Of a DNA stretch of 64,000 nucleotides, positions 24,620 through 34,399 are shown one piece after another. The stretch comes from Rubripirellula tenax (lineage in GTDB: Bacteria; Planctomycetota; Planctomycetia; Pirellulales; Pirellulaceae): positions 682,263 through 746,262 of the forward strand of contig NZ_SJPW01000002.1 in the NCBI RefSeq assembly GCF_007860125.1, written 5' to 3'. Position 1 is the first letter of the stretch. Each line of letters starts with the position of its first letter. The position numbers and the translations under genes were made by a program. The notes below the pieces were generated by a model, which was not told where the DNA came from, did no database searches, and saw nothing but the letters and a program-made list of their open reading frames with translations.

Positions 24620-25387
24620 CTATTGACCATCTTGAGAATAAGCGAGATACAAATCAAAGTTATTAGGAGAGAAGCGAAACCGAGCACAGGGGAATTCGTC
24701 GACTCGAATTCCGGGGGAGGAGTTGGATTCGACGCGAGTCAACTGCTTCACATTAAGCACGACATCGCTGCCATCTCGTTCAAGAACGATTTTGGTTTCG
24801 TTTCGCTTGGGAGTGATTTCACCCAACGTGCCGCGAGGCAGCGTTCGGCTACCTTGATTTACAAAGAAAGCATCTCCACCAAACTTGAATCCTTTGTCGG
24901 TTTTCTCTATTTTGAGCGGAGAAATGGAAGAAAGAGCTTGGTGCCGATCTAACGTTACCAAATCTCGCTGGATTGTATTGCTGTGCACGAAGCCAATTCT
25001 TCCCAATATCAATGGAGCGTCGATCAACTGCTTTTCAAACGCTGGTCCCGAGAGGTGTAGTTTCTTAATCGCGAGAACCGCTCCCGATACAAGCCCAACT
25101 AAGTCAAGTTCAGCCTGGCTCACATCAGGTTCGGAATTGACATCGATGTCGCAGGTCGCTGACGAAAGCGGAGGTGATGGCCCCACGCTTTTTTTGAGTT
25201 GCTCAAGCAATAGACGCAACTCTTCCTGATAACTGTCGGCAGTCTGGTTATCGCGCAAATTGGCTTGGTCTGATGCAAGCTCAAAGGCCAATTCCCCGAG
25301 TGCAAGTGCAAGGGCGGATGGAGGATAAAAGGCCGAAGCAAATTTCCCAACGCGATAGACGCCCTTCAAAGTTTGTTCTAGCGGCAT
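24620..25387 (-). CDS. Unknown partner of the atypical kinase
   Basis: A 255-residue protein transcribed immediately before the kinase with a gap of a few bases, so the two are co-expressed. Residues 1-70 are helical with an alanine/leucine-rich hydrophobic stretch (ALALALGELAFELAS) that could insert in or lie on a membrane. Residues 90-250 are beta-rich, with LILGRIGFVHSNTIQRD, GFKFGGDAFFVNQG, LPRGTLGEITPKRNETKIVLERDG and a last strand ending YLAYSQDG. No family is recognised. It may be a regulator or substrate of the kinase; this is inferred from gene order. Confidence 0.6.
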   Translation of the reverse strand: MPLEQTLKGVYRVGKFASAFYPPSALALALGELAFELASDQANLRDNQTADSYQEELRLLLEQLKKSVGPSPPLSSATCDIDVNSEPDVSQAELDLVGLVSGAVLAIKKLHLSGPAFEKQLIDAPLILGRIGFVHSNTIQRDLVTLDRHQALSSISPLKIEKTDKGFKFGGDAFFVNQGSRTLPRGTLGEITPKRNETKIVLERDGSDVVLNVKQLTRVESNSSPGIRVDEFPCARFRFSPNNFDLYLAYSQDGQ

Positions 25388-25537
25388 TCGGGATTTTGGG
25401 TTTTAGTGCAACAATACGGTGAGAATCCTGTATCCCGCCAACAGGTGGTATCCTGCGTCGGGGAACGCTATCTTAGTGGAGTAGTGGGGTGCCTGCGAGC
25501 ATCCGAAATCAAAAACTACTCGGTGTGGGGGCATCTA

Positions 25538-26821
25538 ATGCGACACTTGATTTTGATCCCGATTTTGGTGATCTCTTTCGGTCTGTTCGGTAGGCAATCA
25601 AGAGCACAATTCCCTAATGCGCATGAATTGCCACCTGAAGGCTGGACCGGACCTGTCTTCGAGCTGAGCCAGGACTATCCGACATCCTTGCCGTCGCCCG
25701 AAGAATATCCATGGAACGACATCGATTTTAAGACTGAACCCGGTGACTACTTGGACGCCGTACTGGGCTACGTCGTCGCAGGAAACACTGCTGTAGATTG
25801 GCGCATCCAAGACAACGCGGTGCGTAAATGGTATCACGCGCCTTGGATGCACTGGGGGCCGCGGGGAAGAGAGTTTATTCATGGCCTGACGCAAGAACGA
25901 ACATCGCGTCCGCATGAACTGGCACCAACGCAAGACTCGCGATTTCAAAACTGGGCAGTTGGGTTCTACAACGCACTGGGTGGATACACGATTGGGCAGG
26001 TTTGGAACGACCCTGACAACCCCGATGCGACCAACGCTTTGTTTCCCGTTGGAACGGTAACTGCGAAACTGCTTTTTACGGCAGCAACCGTTGACGAAGT
26101 GCCGTTTCTGGAGAATGCGTTTGAGTGGGAGGCAAACGTGAAGAAGAACTTAAGCACTTCAGAGCGGGAGCCTCGAATGATGAAGCTTCTTCAAATTGAT
26201 GTTGCGATCCGAGACAGCCGCGCCGATGACACGACTGGCTGGGTCTTTGGGACATTTGTCTATAGCAACGATCACAGCGGAAACAACGGATTTGAGAAGA
26301 TGCGTCCCGTTGGATTACAGTGGGGAAATGACCCAACAGCGACTCCTGCGTCCGTTGCTGGAACGCCTCTCGTCGAAACTTGGTTGAACCCGAACGTCAC
26401 TCTCCAACACTATGGCTACGCGGGTCGAATGAACGGACCGGTCGACAACCCAATTTCATCATGCCTATCGTGTCACGCTACCGCTCAAATCCCTACGTCA
26501 TCCCCGATGACGTTTCCGAGTAGTGCATCGGAGACTGAACGTCTTCGCTGGTTCCGAAACGTTCCCGCCGGCGAACCGTTCGACACTGGGGCAATAAGCA
26601 CGGACTATTCCTTGCAAATCGCCTTTGGAATTCTCAATCAAAAGCAATCCAAGAACGCCGATTTTGCGGCATTGGCGAATGCACTAGAGCAGGCTCAAGT
26701 AGCGAACAACATTGCGGCGTCTTCTAAACGTGTTCTAGAGCTTGAAAAGAACAGGGAGCAGTTTGACGAGCCGATGATAATTGATGGACAAAAGTACTTT
26801 CCAGTCAGCCGGGGCGACTAA
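25538..26821 (+). CDS. Exported CXXCH (cytochrome c-like) protein
   Basis: A 427-residue protein with an N-terminal signal sequence (MRHLILIPILVISFGLFG, then a cleavage-like SRA), so it is exported. One c-type haem-binding motif occurs near residue 308 (CLSCHATAQ). The body has many Trp/Asp/Asn loops (VGFYNALGGYTIGQVWNDP, HYGYAGRMNGPVDNPIS), and no classical cytochrome c fold around the motif is obvious. The frame continues upstream to 25406 without a signal, so ATG 25538 is chosen. It leads the plus-strand run that includes the protease/MBL pair. A second single-CXXCH protein follows that pair. Confidence 0.7.
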   Translation: MRHLILIPILVISFGLFGRQSRAQFPNAHELPPEGWTGPVFELSQDYPTSLPSPEEYPWNDIDFKTEPGDYLDAVLGYVVAGNTAVDWRIQDNAVRKWYHAPWMHWGPRGREFIHGLTQERTSRPHELAPTQDSRFQNWAVGFYNALGGYTIGQVWNDPDNPDATNALFPVGTVTAKLLFTAATVDEVPFLENAFEWEANVKKNLSTSEREPRMMKLLQIDVAIRDSRADDTTGWVFGTFVYSNDHSGNNGFEKMRPVGLQWGNDPTATPASVAGTPLVETWLNPNVTLQHYGYAGRMNGPVDNPISSCLSCHATAQIPTSSPMTFPSSASETERLRWFRNVPAGEPFDTGAISTDYSLQIAFGILNQKQSKNADFAALANALEQAQVANNIAASSKRVLELEKNREQFDEPMIIDGQKYFPVSRGD

Positions 26822-26876
26822 CGATTCTACTTGGAACGAACACAGCACGTCGTCTTCATACTTTCGCAGGTGAGTC

Positions 26877-28928
26877 ATGGCTAAGAGCAAGCCGCTTCTT
26901 GGAAGCGGATTCCGAAAGATCAATCCGAAATTGAGAATGATCGCAAACGGCAGTTCCAAGGTAAATGAAGTACGAGCTGATTTTGAACCTGCTTTGCAAA
27001 TGACGGCGAAATTTGACTTCAAGAGCTTTGTGGAAGCACCGAATCAACAGATATCGACTTGTGCAATTTCGGCACGCGATGCAACCAATCCGCTTGAACG
27101 CGGCAAGCAGGCTCAGCTCGAAGATGACGTGCGAGTGAGTGTCTTTATTGAGCAAGAGTCGTCAAACGGTTCTCCCATGCCAACGAACTCCGTCACGGGA
27201 GAGCGAGGTCGACTGGCGATGCTCGAAGTGCCTGTATCGGAACTCCCAGAGCTCGCCGAGCGCGAGTGTGTTGTCCGCATTGAACTGGGCGAGGCACTGA
27301 AGCACCCACATCCTCAGATTTCAACAGGAACGGTTTCCGCACCCAAATTGTCTTCTCGCAAGTTCGGCAGAAACGGAGGCAAGAATGTCCTAATTGGGGT
27401 CATCGATGTGGGAGGGTTCGATTTTGCTCATTCCGATTTTCTGGATGACGACGGTGGCACGCGATTTCTACGAATCTGGGATCAGGGCGGCGATAATCGT
27501 CCGAACCCTAAAGGATTTGACTTTGGTTCTGAGATAACAAAGGAGCAAATGGATGCTGCCATTGATGCGAGTGAGACAGAAGGTATCGCCAGCACAATCT
27601 TGGAGCCTCAGTCCAGCATGCAGCATGCCTCGCATGGAACACATGTAGCAAGTATCGCGGCTGGCAATCGGGGCGTTTGCCGTGATGCCTTTCTCGCCGG
27701 TGTGTTGATCGACCTCCCCAAATCGGATCAAGACCGAAGGAAGTCGTTCTACGATTCAACTCGCATTGCTCATGCTGTTGACTACATCCTGCAATTGAGT
27801 GAGGAAATCAAAAAGGATCAAAATCTTGACCATTTGCCAGTAAGCATCAATATCTCGCTGGGAACGAATGGCCATGCACACGATGGATCAAGCGCCGTCT
27901 CGCGGTGGCTTGAGCACGCACTCGCGTCCGCTGGTAGATGTGTGACCGTCGCCGCAGGAAACGCAGGTCAAGAATCTGCGGAGGAACCTGATGATGTTGG
28001 CTACGTGATGGGTCGCATCCACACCAGCGGTCGCATTGCTGCAAAGGGTCTGGTGAATGACATCGATTGGATCGTTGTAGGAAACGGCGCAATTGATGTT
28101 TCAGAGAATGAACTCGAAATTTGGTACGGTCCGTCAGATCGTTTCGCTGTTTCCGTACTGCCGCCAGGAGGCGATTGGATTGGCCCTATCGAACCAGGCC
28201 AGTTCATCGAAAACAGACAACTGTCCGACAAAACAATGCTGAGCATCTACAACGAGATTTATTATCCAGCCAACGGTGCGAACTACATCGGCGTCTATTT
28301 GACGCCATTCTTCGGAACGGGAGAGATCGTGGGAATCACACCGGGAAGGTGGCGGATTCGGCTTCATGGCCTCGACGTTCGTGACGGACACTACCATGGA
28401 TGGATTGAACGAGACGACCCACGGAAGATCGGCCCAATTGGGCAAGCCACTGCCTGGAGGTTTCCCTCATTCTTCGACGAAGTTTCCAATGTCGATAACT
28501 CCTCAGTCAGTTCATTGGGTTGTGGTGAGCAGGTACTATCCGTTGCGAATTTGGACGAAGCGCGTCAGCGAATCAACATCTCAAGCAGCCAAGGGCCAAC
28601 TCGCGACGGACGATTAAAGCCTGACATAGCGGCGTCAGGAACCGACATCGTCGCCGCGTTTGGATTTAACTTTGACGACGACGAAGAGTGGATCGGAATG
28701 ACGGGCACAAGTATGGCGAGCCCCTTCGTTTGTGGCGTCGCGGGGCTAATGCTCGCCGAAAACCCACTTCTTACCGCGTCACAAATTCGGGGAATCCTAC
28801 AGAGAACTGGTCGTCCGTTGCCCAACAACGATTTCAGTTGGCGCGATGACGCCGGTTTTGGAGTGATTGACCCGCTGGCATGCACTGAGGAAGTTCGACA
28901 ACTGGCCGATGTGGAGGACTTGACATGA
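26877..28928 (+). CDS. Subtilisin-like serine protease (S8 family)
   Basis: A 683-residue protein with the full subtilase triad: Asp in IGVIDVGGFDF near residue 176, His in ASHGTHVASIAAGN near 253, the oxyanion Asn in VAAGNAGQES near 361 and Ser in GMTGTSMASPFVCG near 612. There is an insert of about 180 residues between the Asn and Ser blocks. No signal peptide is visible, so it is probably cytoplasmic. The first 150 residues have no strong signature and may be a recognition or pro-domain. The start has AGGTGAG upstream. It overlaps the following metallo-beta-lactamase gene by 4 bases (ATGA), so the products are probably made in fixed ratio. Confidence 0.88.
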   Translation: MAKSKPLLGSGFRKINPKLRMIANGSSKVNEVRADFEPALQMTAKFDFKSFVEAPNQQISTCAISARDATNPLERGKQAQLEDDVRVSVFIEQESSNGSPMPTNSVTGERGRLAMLEVPVSELPELAERECVVRIELGEALKHPHPQISTGTVSAPKLSSRKFGRNGGKNVLIGVIDVGGFDFAHSDFLDDDGGTRFLRIWDQGGDNRPNPKGFDFGSEITKEQMDAAIDASETEGIASTILEPQSSMQHASHGTHVASIAAGNRGVCRDAFLAGVLIDLPKSDQDRRKSFYDSTRIAHAVDYILQLSEEIKKDQNLDHLPVSINISLGTNGHAHDGSSAVSRWLEHALASAGRCVTVAAGNAGQESAEEPDDVGYVMGRIHTSGRIAAKGLVNDIDWIVVGNGAIDVSENELEIWYGPSDRFAVSVLPPGGDWIGPIEPGQFIENRQLSDKTMLSIYNEIYYPANGANYIGVYLTPFFGTGEIVGITPGRWRIRLHGLDVRDGHYHGWIERDDPRKIGPIGQATAWRFPSFFDEVSNVDNSSVSSLGCGEQVLSVANLDEARQRINISSSQGPTRDGRLKPDIAASGTDIVAAFGFNFDDDEEWIGMTGTSMASPFVCGVAGLMLAENPLLTASQIRGILQRTGRPLPNNDFSWRDDAGFGVIDPLACTEEVRQLADVEDLT

Positions 28929-30229
28929 AAATCCAAGTGTTTCAATCAGATAAGGGAGACTGTTTGCTCATCACGGGGGCAGACGGAAAACGAGTTCTGG
29001 CGGATGGTGGAATGCGAGGTTCGTTCTCTGATCACGTCGCGCCATCATTGAGCCGAATTGAGAAAGACGGGGAATCGATCGACGTTGTCTATGTCTCTCA
29101 TATCGACCAGGACCATATCGCCGGCATCTTGAAGATGGCTGATGACCTCGTAGCATGGAAGACTTTCGATTTTCAGAAAAAATCGGGAAACACTCGTGCC
29201 AGAAAGCCCCAGTCGTTGCGGCCTCCCGAGTTCAAACAGGTTTGGAATAATGCGTTCCACGATCAGGTCGGTAAGAACGCTGACGAAATCGAAGACATGT
29301 TAGCGGCACAGGCTCGGGCTCTTACGCTGATCCCAAAAGACTTCGCGAGAGAAGCTGCGGCGAACTATGCAGAAATCGCGCACTCGAAGGCGGAGGCGGT
29401 CAAGTTGTCGCGACGACTCGGGACACGGCAACTGGGAGTGCCCGTAAATCCTGAATTCAACCACGGTCTGATGTTCGTTACGGACCCGCCAGAGGCGATC
29501 AAGGTTGGCGGCATGAACTTCACCGTGATCGGGCCCTTCTCCGAGGAACTCGACAAGCTTCGCGACGAATGGAACGACTGGCTGCGCTCAAGGAAAGGAC
29601 AGCGTGCTATTGCAAAGATTCGCCGCGACCAGACGCGAGACGAAGATCGGCTTCATGCGTCAGCAGTCGATGAGACGCTCAGTGTGCTACTCGCACAAGC
29701 GTCTCATCTTGGAGATCGGAATGATGTGTCATTACCAAATCTCGCATCACTTATGTTTTACCTGGAAGAAGACGGTAAGAGCGTGCTTCTCACCGGCGAT
29801 GGTCATTGGCAGGACATACTCGATGGACTTGAGTCGACGGGAATCGTTGCGGAAGGCGAAGGGCTGCACGTTGATATTCTGAAAGTTCAGCATCATGGCA
29901 GCGAGCACAATTGGCACCACGACTTTGGCAAACGAGTAACAGCTGACCACTACGTTTTCTGCGGAAATGGAGCTAGTGGTAATCCAGAGCCAGCCGTTGT
30001 CGATGCAGTATTGGATTCAAGAATCGGACGTTCGAGCCAACGGAGCACGAATCCGGAAACGGACAATCCGTTCAAGCTTTGGTTCAATTGCTCATCCGAT
30101 GTTGCCAAGCCCAACTATGAACCCCACATGAAGAAAGTTGAAAAGATCCTACAGACTGCTGAGTCGAGAAATCCGACCAAGCTCAAGAGCTTCTTCTTGA
30201 AAGGAAGTTCGTTTTCAATCGACCTGTAG
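28925..30229 (+). CDS. Metallo-beta-lactamase-fold hydrolase (ComEC-like)
   Basis: A 434-residue protein with the MBL core: DKGDCLLIT and VLADGGMRGSF at the N-terminus, the metal motif HIDQDH near residues 59-64, LLTGDG near 291 and KVQHHGSEHN near 322. The order and the QHHGS block resemble the MBL domain of ComEC/Rec2-like proteins. A helical insert (about 90-200) separates the metal motif from the later part. It overlaps the subtilase stop as ATGA. Predicted to be a metal-dependent hydrolase, perhaps of nucleic acid or a phosphodiester; substrate unknown. MBL and protease genes are neighbours in some known anti-phage operons such as Avs1-type loci, but no STAND ATPase is visible here. Confidence 0.85.
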   Translation: MKIQVFQSDKGDCLLITGADGKRVLADGGMRGSFSDHVAPSLSRIEKDGESIDVVYVSHIDQDHIAGILKMADDLVAWKTFDFQKKSGNTRARKPQSLRPPEFKQVWNNAFHDQVGKNADEIEDMLAAQARALTLIPKDFAREAAANYAEIAHSKAEAVKLSRRLGTRQLGVPVNPEFNHGLMFVTDPPEAIKVGGMNFTVIGPFSEELDKLRDEWNDWLRSRKGQRAIAKIRRDQTRDEDRLHASAVDETLSVLLAQASHLGDRNDVSLPNLASLMFYLEEDGKSVLLTGDGHWQDILDGLESTGIVAEGEGLHVDILKVQHHGSEHNWHHDFGKRVTADHYVFCGNGASGNPEPAVVDAVLDSRIGRSSQRSTNPETDNPFKLWFNCSSDVAKPNYEPHMKKVEKILQTAESRNPTKLKSFFLKGSSFSIDL

Positions 30230-30313
30230 CATCTCCGCAAGGGTTTCACCGACGGTTTGCGTCCATGCTTAACCGCCCATAGCAACAATCACGTTACCAA
30301 CAGAGTAGAAACG

Positions 30314-31687
30314 ATGAATCGAGCCTTCGTAGCATTGCTGCCCACAGTCTTGGCCTGTGTCACCGTTGGCGCGGACGTAAAATCGCAGTTGACGGTCGAT
30401 CAAATGACCATCGACGAGGTGCAGTCTTATGTAATTCAGAATGACGTTCGTAGCGTCGAAGATCTCATGGCTGTGTTGCCTCCTGTGATGCGGAAAACGT
30501 TTACTCTTGTCGAACACTCGCGGTCACGGCAACGGCCTTCCTCCGCGCTTTTCCCACGCATCATCATGTTCCTGCCGGACGGTCGGTTCTTTATGACGAT
30601 TGCGACAAACCACAAGAGTCGCGCCTACAACGATGTCGAGATGTTGGAGTTTCAGGATGACAAAACATGGCGACTCGATCTCGTGCGATTCCCGGATGGA
30701 CTCAGTCAGCTTAGCGAGCGGGCGAACGTTGATTACCGTCAGAAGCTGCCATCGAACGAGTCATGCACTGGTTGCCATGGACCGAACAGCCGGCCGATTT
30801 GGGGAGACTACCCGGTCTGGCCAGGCGTCTTTGCGGATAACGCAGGTCAGAGGCTAACCGAACGGCAAGCTCGCAGGCTAACGGAGGCATTGAATCCACG
30901 GGGTGGCAATCAAAGACTGAAGCTACTCGACTGGCGAACTCCGGATGGTGTGCCGAAACGAAGCTGGCAGGAGAACGAACACTTTGATATTCCAGCATAT
31001 CGAGATGTGCCAAGCCCTGATCTTCCCAACGATGCGATCTCAGCCAGGCATGTCGAAAGCATCTGGTCCACGATGTCGCGGAATCCGAACAAGACAAAGC
31101 TTGTGCTTGCGTACCTATTCTTGGATCAACCTGATTTTTTGGAATCGGTTTCACCTATCTACCGTGTGCGCGTGACGCAGGCAAAAGAAAAGCTACGTGC
31201 CTTTGTCGATCAGGAATTCGCGAACGGAAGTTACGAACACCTTGGTAACCACCATAGCGACAAGGCATTGTTGCTGTTTGGACTGGATACCTACGACGAT
31301 CTGTATGTCGCGTTAGGCAAGAATGATCTGAACAGTGATTTCGAGCCGCACGAATGGGACATTGACCGGAACTTTGGTGCCGGAGGGGACGACATTTCGG
31401 CATTCATTGTCTTGCGAATGATAAACGACTTAATTGACGATCATCCGAAGCTCGAACAGCATTTCGTAAACAATCAATACGCGTACCCCGCCTATCGCAC
31501 GTTGAACGAGTACCGTGAATCCGTAACAAAGTGGCTCTGGGACACAACGGTTGCCGAGCGAGTCGCGCACCTTGAACAGCGTCGGCATCTCGCAGGAGAA
31601 GTCCGCTACGGCCACTTGATGACCGACGAATTGCAAAGCGATATTGTTGCGGACCTCTTACAAATTGTTGAGGCAGAGTTTCCATAG
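30314..31687 (+). CDS. Second exported CXXCH protein
   Basis: A 457-residue protein with a signal peptide (MNRAFVALLPTVLACVTVGA) and a single haem-binding motif near residue 150 (ESCTGCHGPNSRPIWGDYPVWPG). The hydrophilic body has no other motif I recognise. The frame extends upstream to 30257 but only the ATG at 30314 gives a signal sequence at the terminus. It is 84 bp after the MBL gene in the same direction. Together with the product at 25538-26821 it brackets the protease/MBL pair; the two share an exported, single-haem design but little obvious sequence. Confidence 0.7.
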   Translation: MNRAFVALLPTVLACVTVGADVKSQLTVDQMTIDEVQSYVIQNDVRSVEDLMAVLPPVMRKTFTLVEHSRSRQRPSSALFPRIIMFLPDGRFFMTIATNHKSRAYNDVEMLEFQDDKTWRLDLVRFPDGLSQLSERANVDYRQKLPSNESCTGCHGPNSRPIWGDYPVWPGVFADNAGQRLTERQARRLTEALNPRGGNQRLKLLDWRTPDGVPKRSWQENEHFDIPAYRDVPSPDLPNDAISARHVESIWSTMSRNPNKTKLVLAYLFLDQPDFLESVSPIYRVRVTQAKEKLRAFVDQEFANGSYEHLGNHHSDKALLLFGLDTYDDLYVALGKNDLNSDFEPHEWDIDRNFGAGGDDISAFIVLRMINDLIDDHPKLEQHFVNNQYAYPAYRTLNEYRESVTKWLWDTTVAERVAHLEQRRHLAGEVRYGHLMTDELQSDIVADLLQIVEAEFP

Positions 31688-31831
31688 TCAGATTCGACGC
31701 TCACAGAACTCGCCCTGCGTCTAGTTTCAAACCTTTGGCTACTTGAGTTGTTTCGTGGCAACGACTGGATTCAGTTCTCAATGCTATGATGCAGAACCTG
31801 CATCAAATCCAGTTCAGTAGCGATTGTTGAA

Positions 31832-34399
31832 ATGAAACGGCACGACGAATCAGAGGAAGAGCGTCTCGATCACCTGATCCAAATTGGTCAGGAAAACCAA
31901 CGTTGGCTCGAAGGCATGTCAAAGTGGTGCTCGCACTTTGAAATGAAACGTACAAGCTTCGGAATGTACGCGGAGACGACTGGCCTCCCGATCGCTTCAT
32001 TTCGGGTTGGATGCCCCAAAATCTCAGGAGGAGAAAGTGAGGGAATGCATCTAAGCTGGTCATGTTCTCGATTTCTTGTCGAGCATTGCGTGAATTGCAG
32101 TTATCACACACCGAACGGCGACACAACGTTCGGCGAAAGTCAAATCCAAAAATTCCAAGAGCAGAAAGACAAGCAAGGCGAAGAGAATCGTCGCCATGCG
32201 GAAGAGATTGAGCGTCTTAAGACCAAGTTCCGAGAACAAACCACAAAGATCCGTGCCGAGACCGACGCGAAGTCGAGACAGATTCTCTCCTACCTCGAAA
32301 CCGTACTCGATAGCGGAGTCGCCGCTCAAGACGAGCCGCTAGAACGCCTCGCAGAATCTGCGGAAATCGCTAGCGATTTGTTCCCGACACCAGCGGTCGA
32401 ATTGGTAGTTGATCTTTCGGGCATGGACGACTTTGCAGAACAGTTTTTGCCTATTGCTTCCGAGCTGGCCAAGCACGTCGATTCAATGTCGGATCGCTTT
32501 GTCCAGATGGCTACTCTCAACATCGAGCAACATAGGCAGGTTGAGCGATCAAGTGAGATTCTCTTGAAATCGTCTGGAGACGATTCGTGTCCACTTAGCG
32601 GCAAGGCGATCAAGAACCTATTGAATTCACAAAACCATCATTTCCTAGCCGTCTATCACGACCACGCCGACTATTCATGGTCAACGAAAGTGATGATTCG
32701 ATGTTTAGACGAACGCCCCGCACGGTTCGTAGAACTGGCAATTGCTGCACTAGATGTCGACAACGACACGCGTCGCCGCAATGTTTGCGGCGCGATCCAA
32801 TCCATCCAGGCGCAACGGCCCGAAATCGCCATCGAACTACTAAACGCTCTTGTAGGTGCCCTGCAACGACAAGAACGCGACGGTCAAGATAGACCGTCGA
32901 GCATCATCACTCAAATCCTGGAATCCGCTTTTCGCCATCGTCCGGAATCGGTGGACAGCGTGCTCTGCGAATGTATGGAATCGCAGCGTCCAGCCGTCTG
33001 TGAAGATATCGTGCAGGTCTATCGAGGACTCTTTCTGAGCGACGATCAGGAAGCTTCAGGACCTGACAAACACTCGATAGCGGCGAAGACCATCGCTTTG
33101 AAACGTATCATCAGTTGGGTCCAAGATTCCACGCTAGACTTGTCGATTCGGGTTGAAGTGCTGGAAGCACTTGAGATCGCATGTAACAACTTCGCCAGCG
33201 AAGCTTACAAGCATTTTGATCTGCTACTCGGTTATTTCGCGATGATCTGTGACGAAACAAACCCTCCAGATCCGCTAAAGCCAATCGCCTTACCGGATGA
33301 ACCACCGGAGAACGCGCAGCAACGTGCTCTAAAAAATTACTCAGCGGCTCAAGATTGGCACTTCTTCAAATCGAGGTTGCGATCAGCAATCGGGGAACTC
33401 TGTGAAGAAATGCCTGGAGAATCGTTCGATTCAATATCTGGATGCCTAGCCCAAGTTTTCCCGGTAGTCAGCAATTCATTCAAAGCAGCCTGTTTTCACT
33501 TCCTTGGTCAGATCGGGAAAGATTTCTTGCTTCGGTCAAAGACTCTGCCATACCTGATGAAAGGCCTCATGGACTATTCCTCTGGTACGGTACGAGCGGC
33601 TGCGATTGAATCAGTCGTCGCGGCATTTTCTTACTCAAACTCAAAACCTCCCAGCAACCTCGTCGATGTCATCACGGTTCACCTGAAGGATAGCTTGCAA
33701 GTTGTTCATCAAGCAGCGCTGCAAGCGGTGAGACGGAACTCAAGTTGGTTCAATGATCAGCAAGCAATCGAAGTCGCTCAGATTCTGCCTGGGCATCTAC
33801 GTGCCTATGCCAACAAACCGCACCAAGTCGCCGAGATCTGTGAGACGATGCTGTCGCTGATTGCCGGACGATCTTGGCTTGAGCCGTTTGCGGTACGGCA
33901 ATTGGAGACCGTTATCCCAATAGGTGAGAGGCTATACGACGCGAAGGTTGTCGAGCAAATCGTCCGACGTTTTAGGCCGGATGGTTCCATGTCCAATCGA
34001 GTTGCCAAATTCGTTTCAATTTTTTTGGCATGCTACGGTCGTGATCGCTACAGCCAGGATCGCCGCCGTGCGCAGGGGTTTGAATGGCTAAACGAATTGG
34101 GCGAAGGTGACGTGGTCGCCTGCAAATCAGATCTCCTGCAAGCCGCTCAAGAACTCGCGCAGCGCGATCCCTGGGATTCGATTCACTTCGCGGCTGTTTT
34201 CGCGAACGCGGGCTTGCATGACTCGGAAGCAAGGGTACTCGCTACTGCGTTCGAGAACATCGCTGATGAGCCGAGAAACGAAGGCTTGCGAGGGTTAATA
34301 GAGAACCTGTTGCACGTAGCAAACGGTAACAAGCATCTCGCGGTTGACGACTGCGACGCTGCGGCAGAGGAATTTTCACGGATGAAGGTTGTCCGATGA
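31832..34399 (+). CDS. Large alpha-solenoid protein with an N-terminal Cys cluster
   Basis: An 855-residue cytoplasmic protein. Residues 30-95 carry several Cys and His (GCPKISGG, SWSCSRFLVEHCVNCSYH), suggesting a metal-binding recognition domain. Residues 100-155 are a coiled coil (KQGEENRRHAEEIERLKTKF). From about 170 to the end the protein is a series of paired helices typical of HEAT/ARM-like solenoids (for example VRAAAIESVVAAFSYS and HQAALQAVRRNSSWF). No NTPase motif is present. It overlaps the nuclease-like gene by 4 bases (ATGA). A plausible reading is a sensor or scaffold controlling its partner; this is inference. Confidence 0.65.
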   Translation: MKRHDESEEERLDHLIQIGQENQRWLEGMSKWCSHFEMKRTSFGMYAETTGLPIASFRVGCPKISGGESEGMHLSWSCSRFLVEHCVNCSYHTPNGDTTFGESQIQKFQEQKDKQGEENRRHAEEIERLKTKFREQTTKIRAETDAKSRQILSYLETVLDSGVAAQDEPLERLAESAEIASDLFPTPAVELVVDLSGMDDFAEQFLPIASELAKHVDSMSDRFVQMATLNIEQHRQVERSSEILLKSSGDDSCPLSGKAIKNLLNSQNHHFLAVYHDHADYSWSTKVMIRCLDERPARFVELAIAALDVDNDTRRRNVCGAIQSIQAQRPEIAIELLNALVGALQRQERDGQDRPSSIITQILESAFRHRPESVDSVLCECMESQRPAVCEDIVQVYRGLFLSDDQEASGPDKHSIAAKTIALKRIISWVQDSTLDLSIRVEVLEALEIACNNFASEAYKHFDLLLGYFAMICDETNPPDPLKPIALPDEPPENAQQRALKNYSAAQDWHFFKSRLRSAIGELCEEMPGESFDSISGCLAQVFPVVSNSFKAACFHFLGQIGKDFLLRSKTLPYLMKGLMDYSSGTVRAAAIESVVAAFSYSNSKPPSNLVDVITVHLKDSLQVVHQAALQAVRRNSSWFNDQQAIEVAQILPGHLRAYANKPHQVAEICETMLSLIAGRSWLEPFAVRQLETVIPIGERLYDAKVVEQIVRRFRPDGSMSNRVAKFVSIFLACYGRDRYSQDRRRAQGFEWLNELGEGDVVACKSDLLQAAQELAQRDPWDSIHFAAVFANAGLHDSEARVLATAFENIADEPRNEGLRGLIENLLHVANGNKHLAVDDCDAAAEEFSRMKVVR

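Noticed and set aside
25961..26821. Classical cytochrome c domain around CXXCH of the 25538 product
   Set aside because: Only the haem motif is visible; no distal Met motif or typical helices could be identified, so it is called cytochrome c-like only.
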